Assembly (NCBI RefSeq): GCF_001591665.1
Contig: NZ_BCVI01000002.1
Coordinates: forward strand, 1-39,524
Reading direction: 5' to 3'
Length of the DNA: 39,524 bases
From: Neobacillus soli NBRC 102451
Lineage (GTDB): Bacteria > Bacillota > Bacilli > Bacillales > Cytobacillaceae
The notes beneath the pieces were generated by a model. The model saw only the letters and a list, made by a program, of their open reading frames with translations, was not told the origin of the DNA and ran no database searches. The translations under genes were made by a program, and so were the position numbers. Below, one piece after another: positions 9,276 to 18,405 of the stretch; the first letter of the stretch is position 1, and each line of letters opens with the position of its first letter.

Positions 9276-10259
9276 GTGGCAATCATTTCATATATTGATT
9301 CGATAACAATGGCGATACGTGAAGAAATGGAAAGAGATCCAAAGGTTTTTGTTCTTGGTGAAGATGTCGGGTTAAAGGGCGGTGTGTTTAAAGCGACACA
9401 GGGCTTGTATGAACAATTTGGAGAAGAACGCGTCATAGATACACCACTTGCTGAATCAGCGATAGCTGGGGTTGGAATTGGCGCTGCCATGTACGGGATG
9501 CGACCGATTGCTGAAATGCAATTTGCTGATTTCATTATGCCCGCAGTCAATCAAATTATTTCGGAAGCTGCTAAAATTCGATATCGCTCCAATAACGACT
9601 GGAGCTGTCCGATGGTTATTCGTGCTCCTTACGGAGGTGGAGTTCACGGTGCACTCTATCATTCCCAATCGGTTGAAGCGATCTTTGCCAATCAGCCTGG
9701 ATTGAAAATCGTGATGCCATCCACTCCATACGATGCTAAAGGATTATTAAAAGCGGCAATTCGAGATAATGATCCGGTGTTATTTTTCGAACATAAACGG
9801 GCCTATCGTTTAATTAAGGGAGAAGTTCCGACGGATGATTACACATTGCCAATTGGAAAAGCAGATGTGAAGCGTAAAGGAGAAGATATTACCGTCATAA
9901 CATATGGACTTTGTGTTCATTTTGCCCTCCAAGCAGCTGAGAAATTGGCGAAGGATGGAATCTCCGCACATATTCTCGATTTGCGAACCGTCTATCCACT
10001 TGATAAAGAAGCCATCATTGAAGCGGCATCAAAAACAGGTAAGGTTTTACTTGTTACCGAGGATACAAAAGAAGGCAGTATAATTGGTGAAGTCGCAGCA
10101 ATTATTGCTGAAAATTGCTTGTTTGAATTAGATGCACCTATTAAGCGGCTGGCTGGACCGGATGTACCGGCAATGCCGTATGCACCCACGATGGAGAAAT
10201 TCTTTATGGTAAATCCTGATAAAGTTGAAAAAGCAATGCGCGAGCTAGCTGAGTATTGA
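9276..10259 (+). CDS. bkdAB: branched-chain 2-oxoacid dehydrogenase E1 beta
   Basis: This is the transketolase-like partner of BkdAA in the heterotetrameric E1. The 327-residue product has the conserved VLGEDVGLKGGVFKAT segment, the DTPLAESAIAGVGIGAA motif that contributes ThDP contacts, and a C-terminal transketolase domain (LDLRTVYPLDKEAI, VTEDTKEGS). The GTG start has AAGGGGG about 8 nt upstream. A structured repeat begins 2-3 nt after its TGA stop, separating it from bkdB by 140 bp, whereas other intergenic gaps in this operon are 12-91 bp. Confidence 0.97.
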   Translation: MAIISYIDSITMAIREEMERDPKVFVLGEDVGLKGGVFKATQGLYEQFGEERVIDTPLAESAIAGVGIGAAMYGMRPIAEMQFADFIMPAVNQIISEAAKIRYRSNNDWSCPMVIRAPYGGGVHGALYHSQSVEAIFANQPGLKIVMPSTPYDAKGLLKAAIRDNDPVLFFEHKRAYRLIKGEVPTDDYTLPIGKADVKRKGEDITVITYGLCVHFALQAAEKLAKDGISAHILDLRTVYPLDKEAIIEAASKTGKVLLVTEDTKEGSIIGEVAAIIAENCLFELDAPIKRLAGPDVPAMPYAPTMEKFFMVNPDKVEKAMRELAEY

Positions 10260-10261
10260 AA

Positions 10262-10384
10262 CGAAAAGCAGAGGCGCCTTGGTCAGCCCTGACAGCTGCT
10301 TGCGGGCCTGCCATTGAAGTCGTTCTTTGACTTCAATGGCGGGACCGAAGCGACTCGAGGAGCTAGGCGCCGGAGCTGGACAAT
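10262..10384 (+). repeat. dispersed structured repeat, copy 1 (between bkdAB and bkdB)
   Basis: The element starts with GAAAAGCAGAGGCGCC just after the bkdAB stop and ends with GGCGCCGGAGCTGGACA. Inside is a perfect 12-bp stem, GCCATTGAAGTC (10310-10321) with GACTTCAATGGC (10329-10340) and a 7-nt loop; GGTC/GACC pairs outside it and the GGCGCC boxes at the ends are also complementary. Both termini match those of the copy at 29305-29456, while the centres differ. No ORF is present. It resembles a MITE- or bcr-like intergenic element of Bacillaceae; that likeness is from memory. Confidence 0.8.
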
Positions 10385-10399
10385 AGGAGGTTTGGAATA

Positions 10400-11695
10400 G
10401 TGGCAATTGAACAAATAAAAATGCCTCAGTTAGGGGAGAGCGTAACCGAAGGCACGATCAGTAAGTGGTTAGTATCTGTTGGTGATAAAGTAAATAAATA
10501 CGATCCCCTTACTGAAGTAATGACAGATAAAGTAAATGCAGAAGTTCCTTCTTCCTTTACGGGTGTAATTAAAGAACTGATTGCTGCAGAAGGCGACACT
10601 TTAGCCGTCGGGGAAATAATATGTACGATTGAAATAGAGGGCGGCGGGAGTCAAGAAACTGTAAAAGCCGAGAAAACCCCTGCAGTAACAATTGACGCAG
10701 AATCAGGAACCCAGGTAGACCAAGGAAACAAAGCCCGTTACTCTCCTGCTGTTTTAAAAATATCCCAAGAAAATGGCATTGATTTAACACAGGTGTCAGG
10801 CACCGGAGCGGGTGGACGAATTACGAGAAAAGATTTGCTGAAATTAATTGAGTCGGGAACTATTCCGGTAGCAGGACAAAAAGTAGAAGCACCGACACAG
10901 CCAGTGACTGTGCCGGGAGCCAAACAAGAAGCTGCACCGCCAGTTTCTACTCCAGCACCAGCGGCACCAGTTGTAAATATCCCAGTTGATGCTGGCGACA
11001 TTGAGATTCCGGTTACAGGCATTCGTAAAGCGATTGCCGCCAATATGTTGCGCAGCAAGCACGAGGCACCACACGCATGGACGATGATAGAAGTCGATGC
11101 AACGAATTTAGTGGACTATCGTAATGCTCTTAAAGACGAGTTTAAGAAAAAAGAAGGCTTTAATTTAACGTTCTTCGCCTTCTTTGTTAAAGCCGTCGCC
11201 CAGGCATTAAAAGAATTCCCGCAAATCAATTCGATGTGGGCCGGTGAGAAAATCATCCAAAAGAAAGACATCAATATTTCGATTGCAGTTGCCACTGACG
11301 AGGCTCTATATGTTCCTGTTATTAAACAGGCGGATGAGAAAACAATTAAAGGAATTGCCCGTGAAATTTCCGAGCTTGCCGTAAAGGTGAGAACTGGAAA
11401 ACTGCGCTCAGAAGATATGCAGGGTGGAACCTTTACCGTGAACAATACGGGTTCTTTCGGTTCTGTTCAATCAATGGGGATCATCAATTACCCACAAGCA
11501 GCGATTCTGCAAGTGGAGTCCATTGTCAAACGTCCAGTTGTTATGAATAATGGCATGATTGCTGTTCGTGACATGGTAAACTTGTGTATGTCACTTGATC
11601 ACAGAGTATTAGACGGACTCGTTTGCGGCCGTTTCTTACAACGTGTGAAAGAAATTCTTGAAAATACATCAAAGTCAACAACTTCAATTTACTAA
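10400..11695 (+). CDS. bkdB: branched-chain 2-oxoacid dehydrogenase E2 (lipoamide acyltransferase)
   Basis: This is the core of the complex. It carries a lipoyl domain at 1-80 with lipoylated Lys44 in MTDKVNAE, a linker rich in Pro/Ala/Val, a peripheral subunit-binding domain at about 112-150 (YSPAVLKISQENGIDL...GRITRKDLL), a second Ala/Pro linker and the catalytic acyltransferase domain with H401 and D405 in LDHRVLDG. At 431 residues it has a single lipoyl domain. The GTG start has AGGAGG 9 nt upstream, directly following the repeat element. It is the last gene of the operon, followed by a strong terminator. Confidence 0.97.
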   Translation: MAIEQIKMPQLGESVTEGTISKWLVSVGDKVNKYDPLTEVMTDKVNAEVPSSFTGVIKELIAAEGDTLAVGEIICTIEIEGGGSQETVKAEKTPAVTIDAESGTQVDQGNKARYSPAVLKISQENGIDLTQVSGTGAGGRITRKDLLKLIESGTIPVAGQKVEAPTQPVTVPGAKQEAAPPVSTPAPAAPVVNIPVDAGDIEIPVTGIRKAIAANMLRSKHEAPHAWTMIEVDATNLVDYRNALKDEFKKKEGFNLTFFAFFVKAVAQALKEFPQINSMWAGEKIIQKKDINISIAVATDEALYVPVIKQADEKTIKGIAREISELAVKVRTGKLRSEDMQGGTFTVNNTGSFGSVQSMGIINYPQAAILQVESIVKRPVVMNNGMIAVRDMVNLCMSLDHRVLDGLVCGRFLQRVKEILENTSKSTTSIY

Positions 11696-11732
11696 AAAAC
11701 AACCGCTGCATCTGATGCAGCGGTTGTTTTTT
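11694..11732 (+). terminator. bidirectional terminator after bkdB
   Basis: A long perfect palindrome with an A-run, AACAACCGCTGC, a short loop, GCAGCGGTTGTT and a T-run. It can end the bkd operon and also transcription from the convergent DUF1129 gene. Confidence 0.92.
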
Positions 11733-11768
11733 AGTAAATTGGTAACTGTAATGATGGAATCAAGCCGC

Positions 11769-12434
11769 TTATCTCTTTAAAAACTTCGATACTCCCCAAA
11801 CTATAGCTCCTGAAATCACTGAAGCATACCATGTGAAAGGGAACGATGGGCCAAAGTTTGGCATAAGATAACTAAGTCCTATGATGATGCCCGTGCAAAC
11901 CGCTGCCAAAGTTCCACACAGGAATGTATCCTTCAAATTCCTCTGTTTTTCTTTAAAAACAGAACCTTTAATAATTGTGAATATCCCCCAAACAGCTATA
12001 AGACTAAAACAAACAATAACAAAAAACATCACTACGGAGGGAAGCAGGTAAACTAAAGAATCAACTTCTTTAAAGAAAGAAACAATGAAAAATATCATTC
12101 CCCGTATTATTAAAAGTAAGCCCAATAAATTAAAAGCAATAGAAGAAATAAAACCAATTATGTTTTTCTTTTGTTCCTTTGGAATTTGTTGAATGATTTC
12201 GTCCGCGAATTCTTTCGGATTATCGCCAAAAATAGACGATGCGTTTTTCCCTTCATTTTGTCCCTCAATAAGATGATCTAATATCTCCATCAATATTTCT
12301 TCCGATTGCTGTTCGGAAATGTAAAGCTGGAGCCGAATATAAATCAGAAAATCGGAATAATATTTTTCATTTTCAGGCGTTAATTCTGACCTCTTCCGAT
12401 TATTTATTTCAATCAATTGCTTAGCCTCAATCAT
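11769..12434 (-). CDS. DUF1129-like membrane protein
   Basis: This 221-residue protein has a soluble N-terminal part (about 1-85), with an acidic helical region IYIRLQLYISEQQSEEILMEIL, then four to five hydrophobic helices at about 92-112, 127-150, 171-188 and 200-217. The start ELIEINNRKRSELTPENEKYY is typical of DUF1129/DUF1700-type proteins encoded next to PadR regulators. The ATG has AAAAAGGGGG upstream and lies within the last codons of padR (8-bp overlap), so the two are coupled. The role is unknown; related regulator/membrane-protein pairs often act in envelope or export stress responses, but nothing here proves that. Confidence 0.75.
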   Translation of the reverse strand: MIEAKQLIEINNRKRSELTPENEKYYSDFLIYIRLQLYISEQQSEEILMEILDHLIEGQNEGKNASSIFGDNPKEFADEIIQQIPKEQKKNIIGFISSIAFNLLGLLLIIRGMIFFIVSFFKEVDSLVYLLPSVVMFFVIVCFSLIAVWGIFTIIKGSVFKEKQRNLKDTFLCGTLAAVCTGIIIGLSYLMPNFGPSFPFTWYASVISGAIVWGVSKFLKR

Positions 12435-12762
12435 TCCTGTTCCCCCTTTTTAATAATACACTTACTGGTAAAACTACTTGTTCCCACTCCTGTGCAATAG
12501 CAGCAAGTGCTTCACGCCCTGTCTCGGTTAAAAAATAATACTTTCGATTTGGCCCCGAAACCGAAGGCTGCATTTCACCGCGAATTAGACCATTTTTTTG
12601 CAGCCTCAGCAAAACAGGATAAATTGTCCCTTCACTTACATCTTGAAGCCCTGCCTCTTGAAGCTTTTTTGACAGTTCATAGCCGTAAATTGGCTCTTTT
12701 TCAATCACGGAAAGTACACAGCCATCTAATATTCCTTTTAACAATTGGCTTCGTAACGACAT
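12427..12762 (-). CDS. PadR-family transcriptional regulator
   Basis: This 111-residue repressor-type winged-helix protein has the PadR layout: LLKGILDGCVLSVIEKEPIYGYELSKKL (recognition region), SEGTIYPVLLRLQKNGLI, then the wing SGPNRKYYFLTETG and a short C-terminal helix. The ATG at 12762 was chosen because AAAGG lies 9 nt upstream; the ATG at 12771 overlaps the ribosome site, and longer N-terminal versions lack one and would start inside the operator. It is translationally coupled to the membrane protein gene. A perfect inverted repeat at its promoter suggests autorepression, with the signal unknown. Confidence 0.9.
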   Translation of the reverse strand: MSLRSQLLKGILDGCVLSVIEKEPIYGYELSKKLQEAGLQDVSEGTIYPVLLRLQKNGLIRGEMQPSVSGPNRKYYFLTETGREALAAIAQEWEQVVLPVSVLLKRGNRND

Positions 12763-12791
12763 GAATGCCATCCTTTCATTCGGTATATTGT

Positions 12792-12830
12792 ATAACAAGG
12801 TAGGAAGGTAATAAGTAACTACCTTGTTAT
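12792..12830 (-). promoter_or_regulatory. candidate PadR operator (perfect 12-bp inverted repeat)
   Basis: ATAACAAGGTAG (12792-12803) and CTACCTTGTTAT (12819-12830) are perfect inverted arms separated by 15 bp. The arm nearest the gene runs into a TACAAT -10-like box on the minus strand (at about 12788-12793), so a bound dimer would block RNA polymerase. That PadR binds here is inferred from position and symmetry. Confidence 0.65.
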
Positions 12831-12924
12831 GCAAAGTAGTTAATTTAAGAATAAATTGGAAATCTACATGTGTCAAGTAGAAATTATGTGATTATTTCTA
12901 ACGGGCTTCTTCCAATGGTTTTCA

Positions 12925-12953
12925 TTGCTTGAATTGTGTTTGTACCATAAAAT
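12925..12953 (+). promoter_or_regulatory. candidate sigma-A promoter of mutA-mutB-meaB
   Basis: TTGCTT (12925-12930), a 17-bp spacer and TAAAAT (12948-12953) lie 64 bp upstream of mutA. Each box deviates from consensus. No B12 riboswitch box was recognised in this leader. Confidence 0.45.
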
Positions 12954-13016
12954 AGTACTAAGTAGAATTTATTGAATGTTAATTTAATTTTGGAAAGCAG
13001 GAGGGAGATGTAAGTT

Positions 13017-14894
13017 TTGGAAAAAATAAAGAATCAATCTTTTCCTTCAAAAACATTACCTGAATGGGAAAAGAAAGCTGAGGCAACTCTAAAGGGAAAA
13101 ACGGTTGAATTATTAGAAACTACTACATATGAAAACATTATTTTGAAACCGCTTTATACCCGGAAAGATCAGCAAAGTGTGCCGGATTATCCAGCAGGTT
13201 CAGATTTTAGAAGGGGTAGTTATCCACTAGGATATATTACTAATGATTGGAAGGTAGCACAGAAGCTTACCTATCAATCTCCCAACGATGTAAAAGATAA
13301 GTTACTGGAAGCATTTAAAAAAGGGCAATCTTCCATAGCGTTTGAAGTTTGTGAAGGTTTGCTTAATACAAATGGTCTATTAAGCTTTCTAGGGGAGTCA
13401 TCTAGTCAATTTCCTTTCTCCATTAACGCAAAAGCCTTACAAGCTGATTTTCTTACAAAATTGGCAGAGCAGGAAGGACCTAGTGAAAAAATTAGCGGAT
13501 ATATTGGTTCTGACCCAATAGCTTTATGCGTGGAAGAAGGCTTTTTTTTCGATGAAGGTTTCAATGAATGGGTAAAACAAATTGAACTAGTAAAAGGAAA
13601 GCTTCCCAACTTACGCACAGTATTAATAGATACAGTTCCATATCATAATGGCGGGGCAAATGCAGTTCAAGAACTCGGTATCGCAATGGCTGAAGGGGTA
13701 TTTTATCTTGAAAATCTGCAAGAAAACGGAATGGAACTTGAGGAAATTCTTGCAAAAATGATCTTTCAATTCTCTATCGGAGGCAACTTCTTCATGGAGA
13801 TTGCGAAACTTCGGGCATCACGAGTTCTGTGGAATCGAATAACCGAACTTTATGGTGCTAATGACCAAGCCCGTAAAATGATTATTGCTGCTGAAACCTC
13901 TTCTTTTACAAAAACCGTTCATGACCAACATGTAAATCTTCTTAGGGCTGGAAATGAGGCATTTGCGGCTGTAATTGGGGGCGTTCAATATCTCCACGTC
14001 GGAAATTTTGATGTTCTCAAGGGTGCTACTCCTTTTTCAGAAAGAATTGCTAGGAACACACAACTATTATTAAAAGAAGAAGCACATTTGAAAAAGGTTA
14101 TTGATCCTGCTGGGGGTTCTTGGTATGTAGAAGAATTGACAAACCAACTGGCTGAGAAAGCATGGGGATTCTTTCAACAAATCGAAACCAATGGCGGCAT
14201 TCTTGAAGTTTTAAAGTCAAATTGGCTGCAGCAGGAAATAACTGCTATTTACGAAAAAAGGAATATGGACATTCAGACAAGAAAGCAAAGTATTGTCGGA
14301 ACAAATGTCTATGCTAATCTTGAAGAAAATGTTTCTGATAAAAAACATTTGAAGGAAAAACGTCATATTTGTGGAAGGGATCATTCGTTCATTGAAATTG
14401 GAACTATCCCTCAAAGGAGATTGGCCGAACCATTTGAAGAATTACGGAGTAAGGCTAAGCAGCTTAAAGAAAAATTCGGTTCGACCCCATCGGTAGGCAT
14501 GGTTTGTCTTGGAGAATTAAAACAACACAAAGCAAGGCTTGATTTTATGAAGGGGTTTCTTGCCGCGGGTGGAATTAAATCAGTTGAAAGCAAACCAATA
14601 GTAAATGTGGAGGATGCAAAACAGTTTGTATTAGACTTAAGAACTAATTTTGTTTGCTTCTGCGGAACAAATGACCAATATGAATTCCAGGGGCATGAAA
14701 TTCTATCAGCCTTGAAATCAGAATTTCCTGAGCGAATTTTTTACCTTGCAGGACTTCCTATAAAAGAAAAGCAAGCCCAGTGGCAGAGGGAAGGTATTAA
14801 GCAGTTTATCCATGTGAAAAGCAATTGCTATGAAACCCTTTCAGCAATTTTATCCGATTTGGAGGTGAGCACCGTTGAAGAAACAAAAGCCTGA
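13017..14894 (+). CDS. mutA: methylmalonyl-CoA mutase small subunit
   Basis: This is the non-catalytic partner of MutB in the heterodimeric mutase. Its 625 residues align in outline with the mutase fold: an N-terminal TIM-barrel region (for example [60 protein letters not shown]) and a degenerate C-terminal cobalamin-type domain ([21 protein letters not shown]) in which the DxHxxG cobalt-ligand motif is missing, as expected for the small subunit. The start is TTG with AGGAGGG 11 nt upstream. The gene overlaps mutB by 20 bp, which fits translational coupling and equal subunit synthesis. Confidence 0.95.
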   Translation: MEKIKNQSFPSKTLPEWEKKAEATLKGKTVELLETTTYENIILKPLYTRKDQQSVPDYPAGSDFRRGSYPLGYITNDWKVAQKLTYQSPNDVKDKLLEAFKKGQSSIAFEVCEGLLNTNGLLSFLGESSSQFPFSINAKALQADFLTKLAEQEGPSEKISGYIGSDPIALCVEEGFFFDEGFNEWVKQIELVKGKLPNLRTVLIDTVPYHNGGANAVQELGIAMAEGVFYLENLQENGMELEEILAKMIFQFSIGGNFFMEIAKLRASRVLWNRITELYGANDQARKMIIAAETSSFTKTVHDQHVNLLRAGNEAFAAVIGGVQYLHVGNFDVLKGATPFSERIARNTQLLLKEEAHLKKVIDPAGGSWYVEELTNQLAEKAWGFFQQIETNGGILEVLKSNWLQQEITAIYEKRNMDIQTRKQSIVGTNVYANLEENVSDKKHLKEKRHICGRDHSFIEIGTIPQRRLAEPFEELRSKAKQLKEKFGSTPSVGMVCLGELKQHKARLDFMKGFLAAGGIKSVESKPIVNVEDAKQFVLDLRTNFVCFCGTNDQYEFQGHEILSALKSEFPERIFYLAGLPIKEKQAQWQREGIKQFIHVKSNCYETLSAILSDLEVSTVEETKA

Positions 14895-17073
14895 TTTTCA
14901 GAACATATCATTGTTTGATAAGCAAGATTTCATAACAAAAGAAGATTGGCAGGAGTTAGTTAATCAAGAACTTGAAACTTCCATCGATGATTTACTGTTT
15001 GAAACAAATGAGCAAATCAACCTAAAACCAATCTATACAAAGGAAGACCGGGAAGGTTTGGAACATCTTGATGATCTTCCGGGACTCCCGCCTTATACGA
15101 GAGGACCTTATCCCACGATGTATGTTAATCGTCCGTGGACGGTTAGACAGTATGCAGGGTTTTCAACGGCTGAGGAAAGTAATGCTTTTTACCGCCGTAA
15201 TCTAGCGATGGGGCAAAAGGGATTATCGGTCGCTTTTGATTTAGCGACCCACCGCGGCTATGATTCCGATCACCCGCGTGTGGTTGGGGATGTCGGTAAA
15301 GCAGGTGTTGCGATTGATTCCATTCTTGATATGAAGACGCTATTTGATGGAATACCGTTAGACCAAATGTCCGTTTCGATGACCATGAATGGGGCAGTTC
15401 TGCCGATTCTCGCCTTTTTCATCGTGACGGCTGAAGAGCAGGGCGTTAGCCAGGAAAAGCTGTCCGGAACGATCCAAAATGATATATTAAAAGAATATAT
15501 GGTTCGTAATACCTATATTTATCCACCGGAAATGTCGATGAAGATTATTGCCGACATTTTTGAATATACCTCCAAATACATGCCGAAGTTTAATAGTATC
15601 AGTATTTCCGGTTATCATATGCAGGAGGCGGGAGCGCCAGCCGATTTAGAATTAGCCTATACGCTTGCAGATGGCTTGGAATACGTTCGGACGGGTCTGA
15701 AGGCAGGAATTGAAATCGATTCCTTTGCACCAAGGCTGTCATTTTTCTGGGCAATCGGTATGAATTATTTCATGGAAGTCGCCAAAATGCGGGCAGCGCG
15801 ATTGATTTGGGCAAAAATGATGAATTCCTTTGATCCAAAGAACGAAAAATCGTTAGCACTAAGGACCCATTCGCAAACATCTGGCTGGAGCCTGACAGAG
15901 CAAGATCCTTTTAACAATGTCACGAGAACGCTAATCGAGGCACACGCGGCAGTCATGGGACATACTCAATCACTTCATACCAATGCCTTAGATGAAGCAA
16001 TTGCTTTGCCAACGGATTTCTCAGCCCGGATTGCCCGTAATACCCAGTTATTTTTACAAGAAGAAACGGGAATTACGAACGTAATCGATCCTTGGGGAGG
16101 TTCCTATTATGTTGAAAAGCTGACAGATGAATTGGTCAAAAGGGCTTGGACACATATTGAAGAAATTGAAGGGCTTGGGGGAATGGCCAAAGCAATTGAA
16201 ACAGGCCTGCCGAAGATGAGAATCGAAGAAGCAGCAGCCAGGAGACAAGCGCAAATTGATTCTGGCGAGGAAACCATCATTGGTGTCAATCGTTATCGGC
16301 TTGAGAAAGAAGAAGCAATTGATATTTTAGATATCGATAATACAACTGTTCGTTTAAAACAACTGGAAAAATTAAATGCATTAAAAGCAAGCCGGGATGA
16401 TCAAAAAGTCGAAGAAGCGTTAACTGCTTTAACGAAGGCGGCAGAAACAGGAGAACAGAACTTATTGGAATTGGCTGTTCAGGCGGCAAGAGTGAGAGCA
16501 ACGCTTGGAGAAATTTCGGATGCGATTGAGCGTGTGGCCAACAGACATAAAGCAGTGATTCGTTCGATTAGCGGTGTATATAGTAAGTCATTTAGCAATG
16601 AAGAAGAAATTTCAGTAATGAAAAGGATGACTGATGAATTCCTCGAAAATGAAGGGAGAAGGCCAAGAATTCTGATTGCAAAAATGGGTCAGGATGGTCA
16701 TGATCGCGGAGCAAAAGTGATTGCTACTGCATTCGCTGACCTAGGGTTTGATGTAGATATTGGACCATTATTTCAAACAGCGGAAGAAACGGCCACCCAG
16801 GCTGTTGAAAATGATGTTCATGTCATCGGAATGAGTTCATTGGCTGCCGGACATAAGACGTTATTACCACAGCTGGTCGGGGAATTAAGGAAGCTTAACC
16901 GGGAAGATATTTTGGTGGTTATTGGCGGAGTGATCCCGGCGCAGGATTATCAATTTCTATACGAGCATGGGGCAGCGGCGATCTTTGGACCAGGCACGAT
17001 TATCCCCGTGGCGGCTCAAAAGGTAGTAAAGGAGATTTATAAACAACTCGGTTACGAGGAAGTGGCAGAGTAA
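14875..17073 (+). CDS. mutB: methylmalonyl-CoA mutase large (catalytic) subunit
   Basis: The enzyme isomerises (R)-methylmalonyl-CoA to succinyl-CoA with adenosylcobalamin, feeding propionyl-CoA carbon into the TCA cycle. The 732-residue product has the barrel domain with [38 protein letters not shown] (active-site His) and [11 protein letters not shown], and a C-terminal B12-binding domain from about 596 with D607-x-H609-x-x-G612, where His609 is the lower cobalt ligand. The TTG start has GGAGGTGA upstream within mutA. meaB follows with no gap. Confidence 0.97.
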   Translation: MKKQKPDFQNISLFDKQDFITKEDWQELVNQELETSIDDLLFETNEQINLKPIYTKEDREGLEHLDDLPGLPPYTRGPYPTMYVNRPWTVRQYAGFSTAEESNAFYRRNLAMGQKGLSVAFDLATHRGYDSDHPRVVGDVGKAGVAIDSILDMKTLFDGIPLDQMSVSMTMNGAVLPILAFFIVTAEEQGVSQEKLSGTIQNDILKEYMVRNTYIYPPEMSMKIIADIFEYTSKYMPKFNSISISGYHMQEAGAPADLELAYTLADGLEYVRTGLKAGIEIDSFAPRLSFFWAIGMNYFMEVAKMRAARLIWAKMMNSFDPKNEKSLALRTHSQTSGWSLTEQDPFNNVTRTLIEAHAAVMGHTQSLHTNALDEAIALPTDFSARIARNTQLFLQEETGITNVIDPWGGSYYVEKLTDELVKRAWTHIEEIEGLGGMAKAIETGLPKMRIEEAAARRQAQIDSGEETIIGVNRYRLEKEEAIDILDIDNTTVRLKQLEKLNALKASRDDQKVEEALTALTKAAETGEQNLLELAVQAARVRATLGEISDAIERVANRHKAVIRSISGVYSKSFSNEEEISVMKRMTDEFLENEGRRPRILIAKMGQDGHDRGAKVIATAFADLGFDVDIGPLFQTAEETATQAVENDVHVIGMSSLAAGHKTLLPQLVGELRKLNREDILVVIGGVIPAQDYQFLYEHGAAAIFGPGTIIPVAAQKVVKEIYKQLGYEEVAE

Positions 17074-18195
17074 ATGGCTATCGATCAAAAACCGGAATGG
17101 AGCGACCCGAATCACCCTGAAAATTGTTCAAGTGTGGTAAGAAAGGGGCAGGAGCAGAAAGGACAACCAGCTTCCATTCAAAAAAATATCCGCTTTCAAA
17201 AACGCAGGACCTCAGAACCGTCGGTTGCTGAACTCTATGAAGGGGTGTTAAACGGGGATAGAAGCCTGCTAGCAAGAGCCATTACTTTAGTAGAAAGCAA
17301 TGCGGAACAGCATTTCCAAAAAGCACAACAGCTTTTGCAAAAGCTCCTCTCCCACAGCAGTAAATCCGTTCGAATTGGAATAACTGGTGTACCGGGGGCA
17401 GGGAAAAGTACATTTATTGAGGCGTTTGGCATGTACCTTTGTGACCAAGGCTGTAGTGTGGCAGTCCTTGCAATTGATCCGACCTCTAGCATCAGCGGCG
17501 GCAGTATTCTTGGGGATAAAACAAGAATGGAACAATTGTCGAGGAACCCTAGGGCCTTTATTCGTCCTTCACCAACGGCAGGAAAACTTGGCGGGGTCCA
17601 TCGAAAAACGAGAGAGGCGATGTTGATTTGCGAGGCTGCCGGCTTCGATGTCATCTTAATAGAAACTGTTGGCGTGGGTCAAAGTGAAGTTATTATTAGA
17701 GATATGGTGGACTTTTTCATGCTGCTCGTTCTGACTGGAGCAGGTGATGAGCTGCAGGGGATGAAAAAAGGAATTATCGAGCTTGCCGATGCCATACTTG
17801 TTCATAAGGCAGATGGAGCGAATAAACAGAAAGCAGAGCAGACAAGAAAAGAGTATAGCCGCATCCTCCACTTTCTCCAGCCGGCAACAAAGGGCTGGAG
17901 TACAAAAGCATATACCTGCTCGTCAATAACTAACGAAGGTATTAATGAAATTTGGGAAGTTATTGATTCTTTTAAAAAGGCAGGAGAAAAGACCGGAGTT
18001 ATTGAAGAAAGAAGAAAAGTGCAATCAAGAGAATGGCTTTATTCCATGATTACCGACCAGCTGCACTATCATTTTTTTCATCATCCTGCAATTATGAACC
18101 TTCTTCCCAAGCTGGAAAATGAAGTAATCGCTGGTGAGAAAACAGTGGCTTCTGCCGTTGAGATGCTGTTTAGTTTAATTAATCTAGAAGGGTGA
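17074..18195 (+). CDS. meaB: methylmalonyl-CoA mutase-associated GTPase MeaB
   Basis: This G3E-family GTPase loads and protects the adenosylcobalamin of the mutase and gates release of damaged cofactor. Walker A GVPGAGKST is at 105-113; the family signatures VLAIDPTSSISGGSILGDKTRM, RPSPTAGKLGGV and ETVGVGQSE follow. At 373 residues it has about 45 extra polar N-terminal residues relative to the shortest homologs, a feature I recall as usual in Bacillus. The ATG directly follows the mutB stop (TAAATG); GAGGA lies about 13 nt upstream. It is the last gene of the mut operon. No strong terminator was seen after it. Confidence 0.95.
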   Translation: MAIDQKPEWSDPNHPENCSSVVRKGQEQKGQPASIQKNIRFQKRRTSEPSVAELYEGVLNGDRSLLARAITLVESNAEQHFQKAQQLLQKLLSHSSKSVRIGITGVPGAGKSTFIEAFGMYLCDQGCSVAVLAIDPTSSISGGSILGDKTRMEQLSRNPRAFIRPSPTAGKLGGVHRKTREAMLICEAAGFDVILIETVGVGQSEVIIRDMVDFFMLLVLTGAGDELQGMKKGIIELADAILVHKADGANKQKAEQTRKEYSRILHFLQPATKGWSTKAYTCSSITNEGINEIWEVIDSFKKAGEKTGVIEERRKVQSREWLYSMITDQLHYHFFHHPAIMNLLPKLENEVIAGEKTVASAVEMLFSLINLEG

Positions 18196-18405
18196 AGGTT
18201 AGGTAAAATATTTTTTTAAAATAAATAAATTTTCCCCCAAAATTTAACTAAAAGATGGTAATATCATTTTAGCAAGATGTTAGTTTACTAGAATAAATAA
18301 TAGAAAGGTGGATTTACAAGGAACAGAATAAGATTCAGAGGAAATAAATGCACACCGAATGGAAGCAATTAAAGAGGAAATTATTAATGTTTTTGGGGGA
18401 TTTAT

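Noticed and set aside
12840..13016. B12 riboswitch ahead of the mutase genes
   Set aside because: No B12-box-like sequence or long conserved leader could be recognised in the 180 bp available.
18330..18405. possible small ORF or gene remnant before the lipoprotein gene
   Set aside because: Short open stretches in two frames (one reading DSEEINAHRMEAIKEEI) are broken by stops and lack a start with a ribosome site at the right distance; it may be a remnant, but this cannot be supported.
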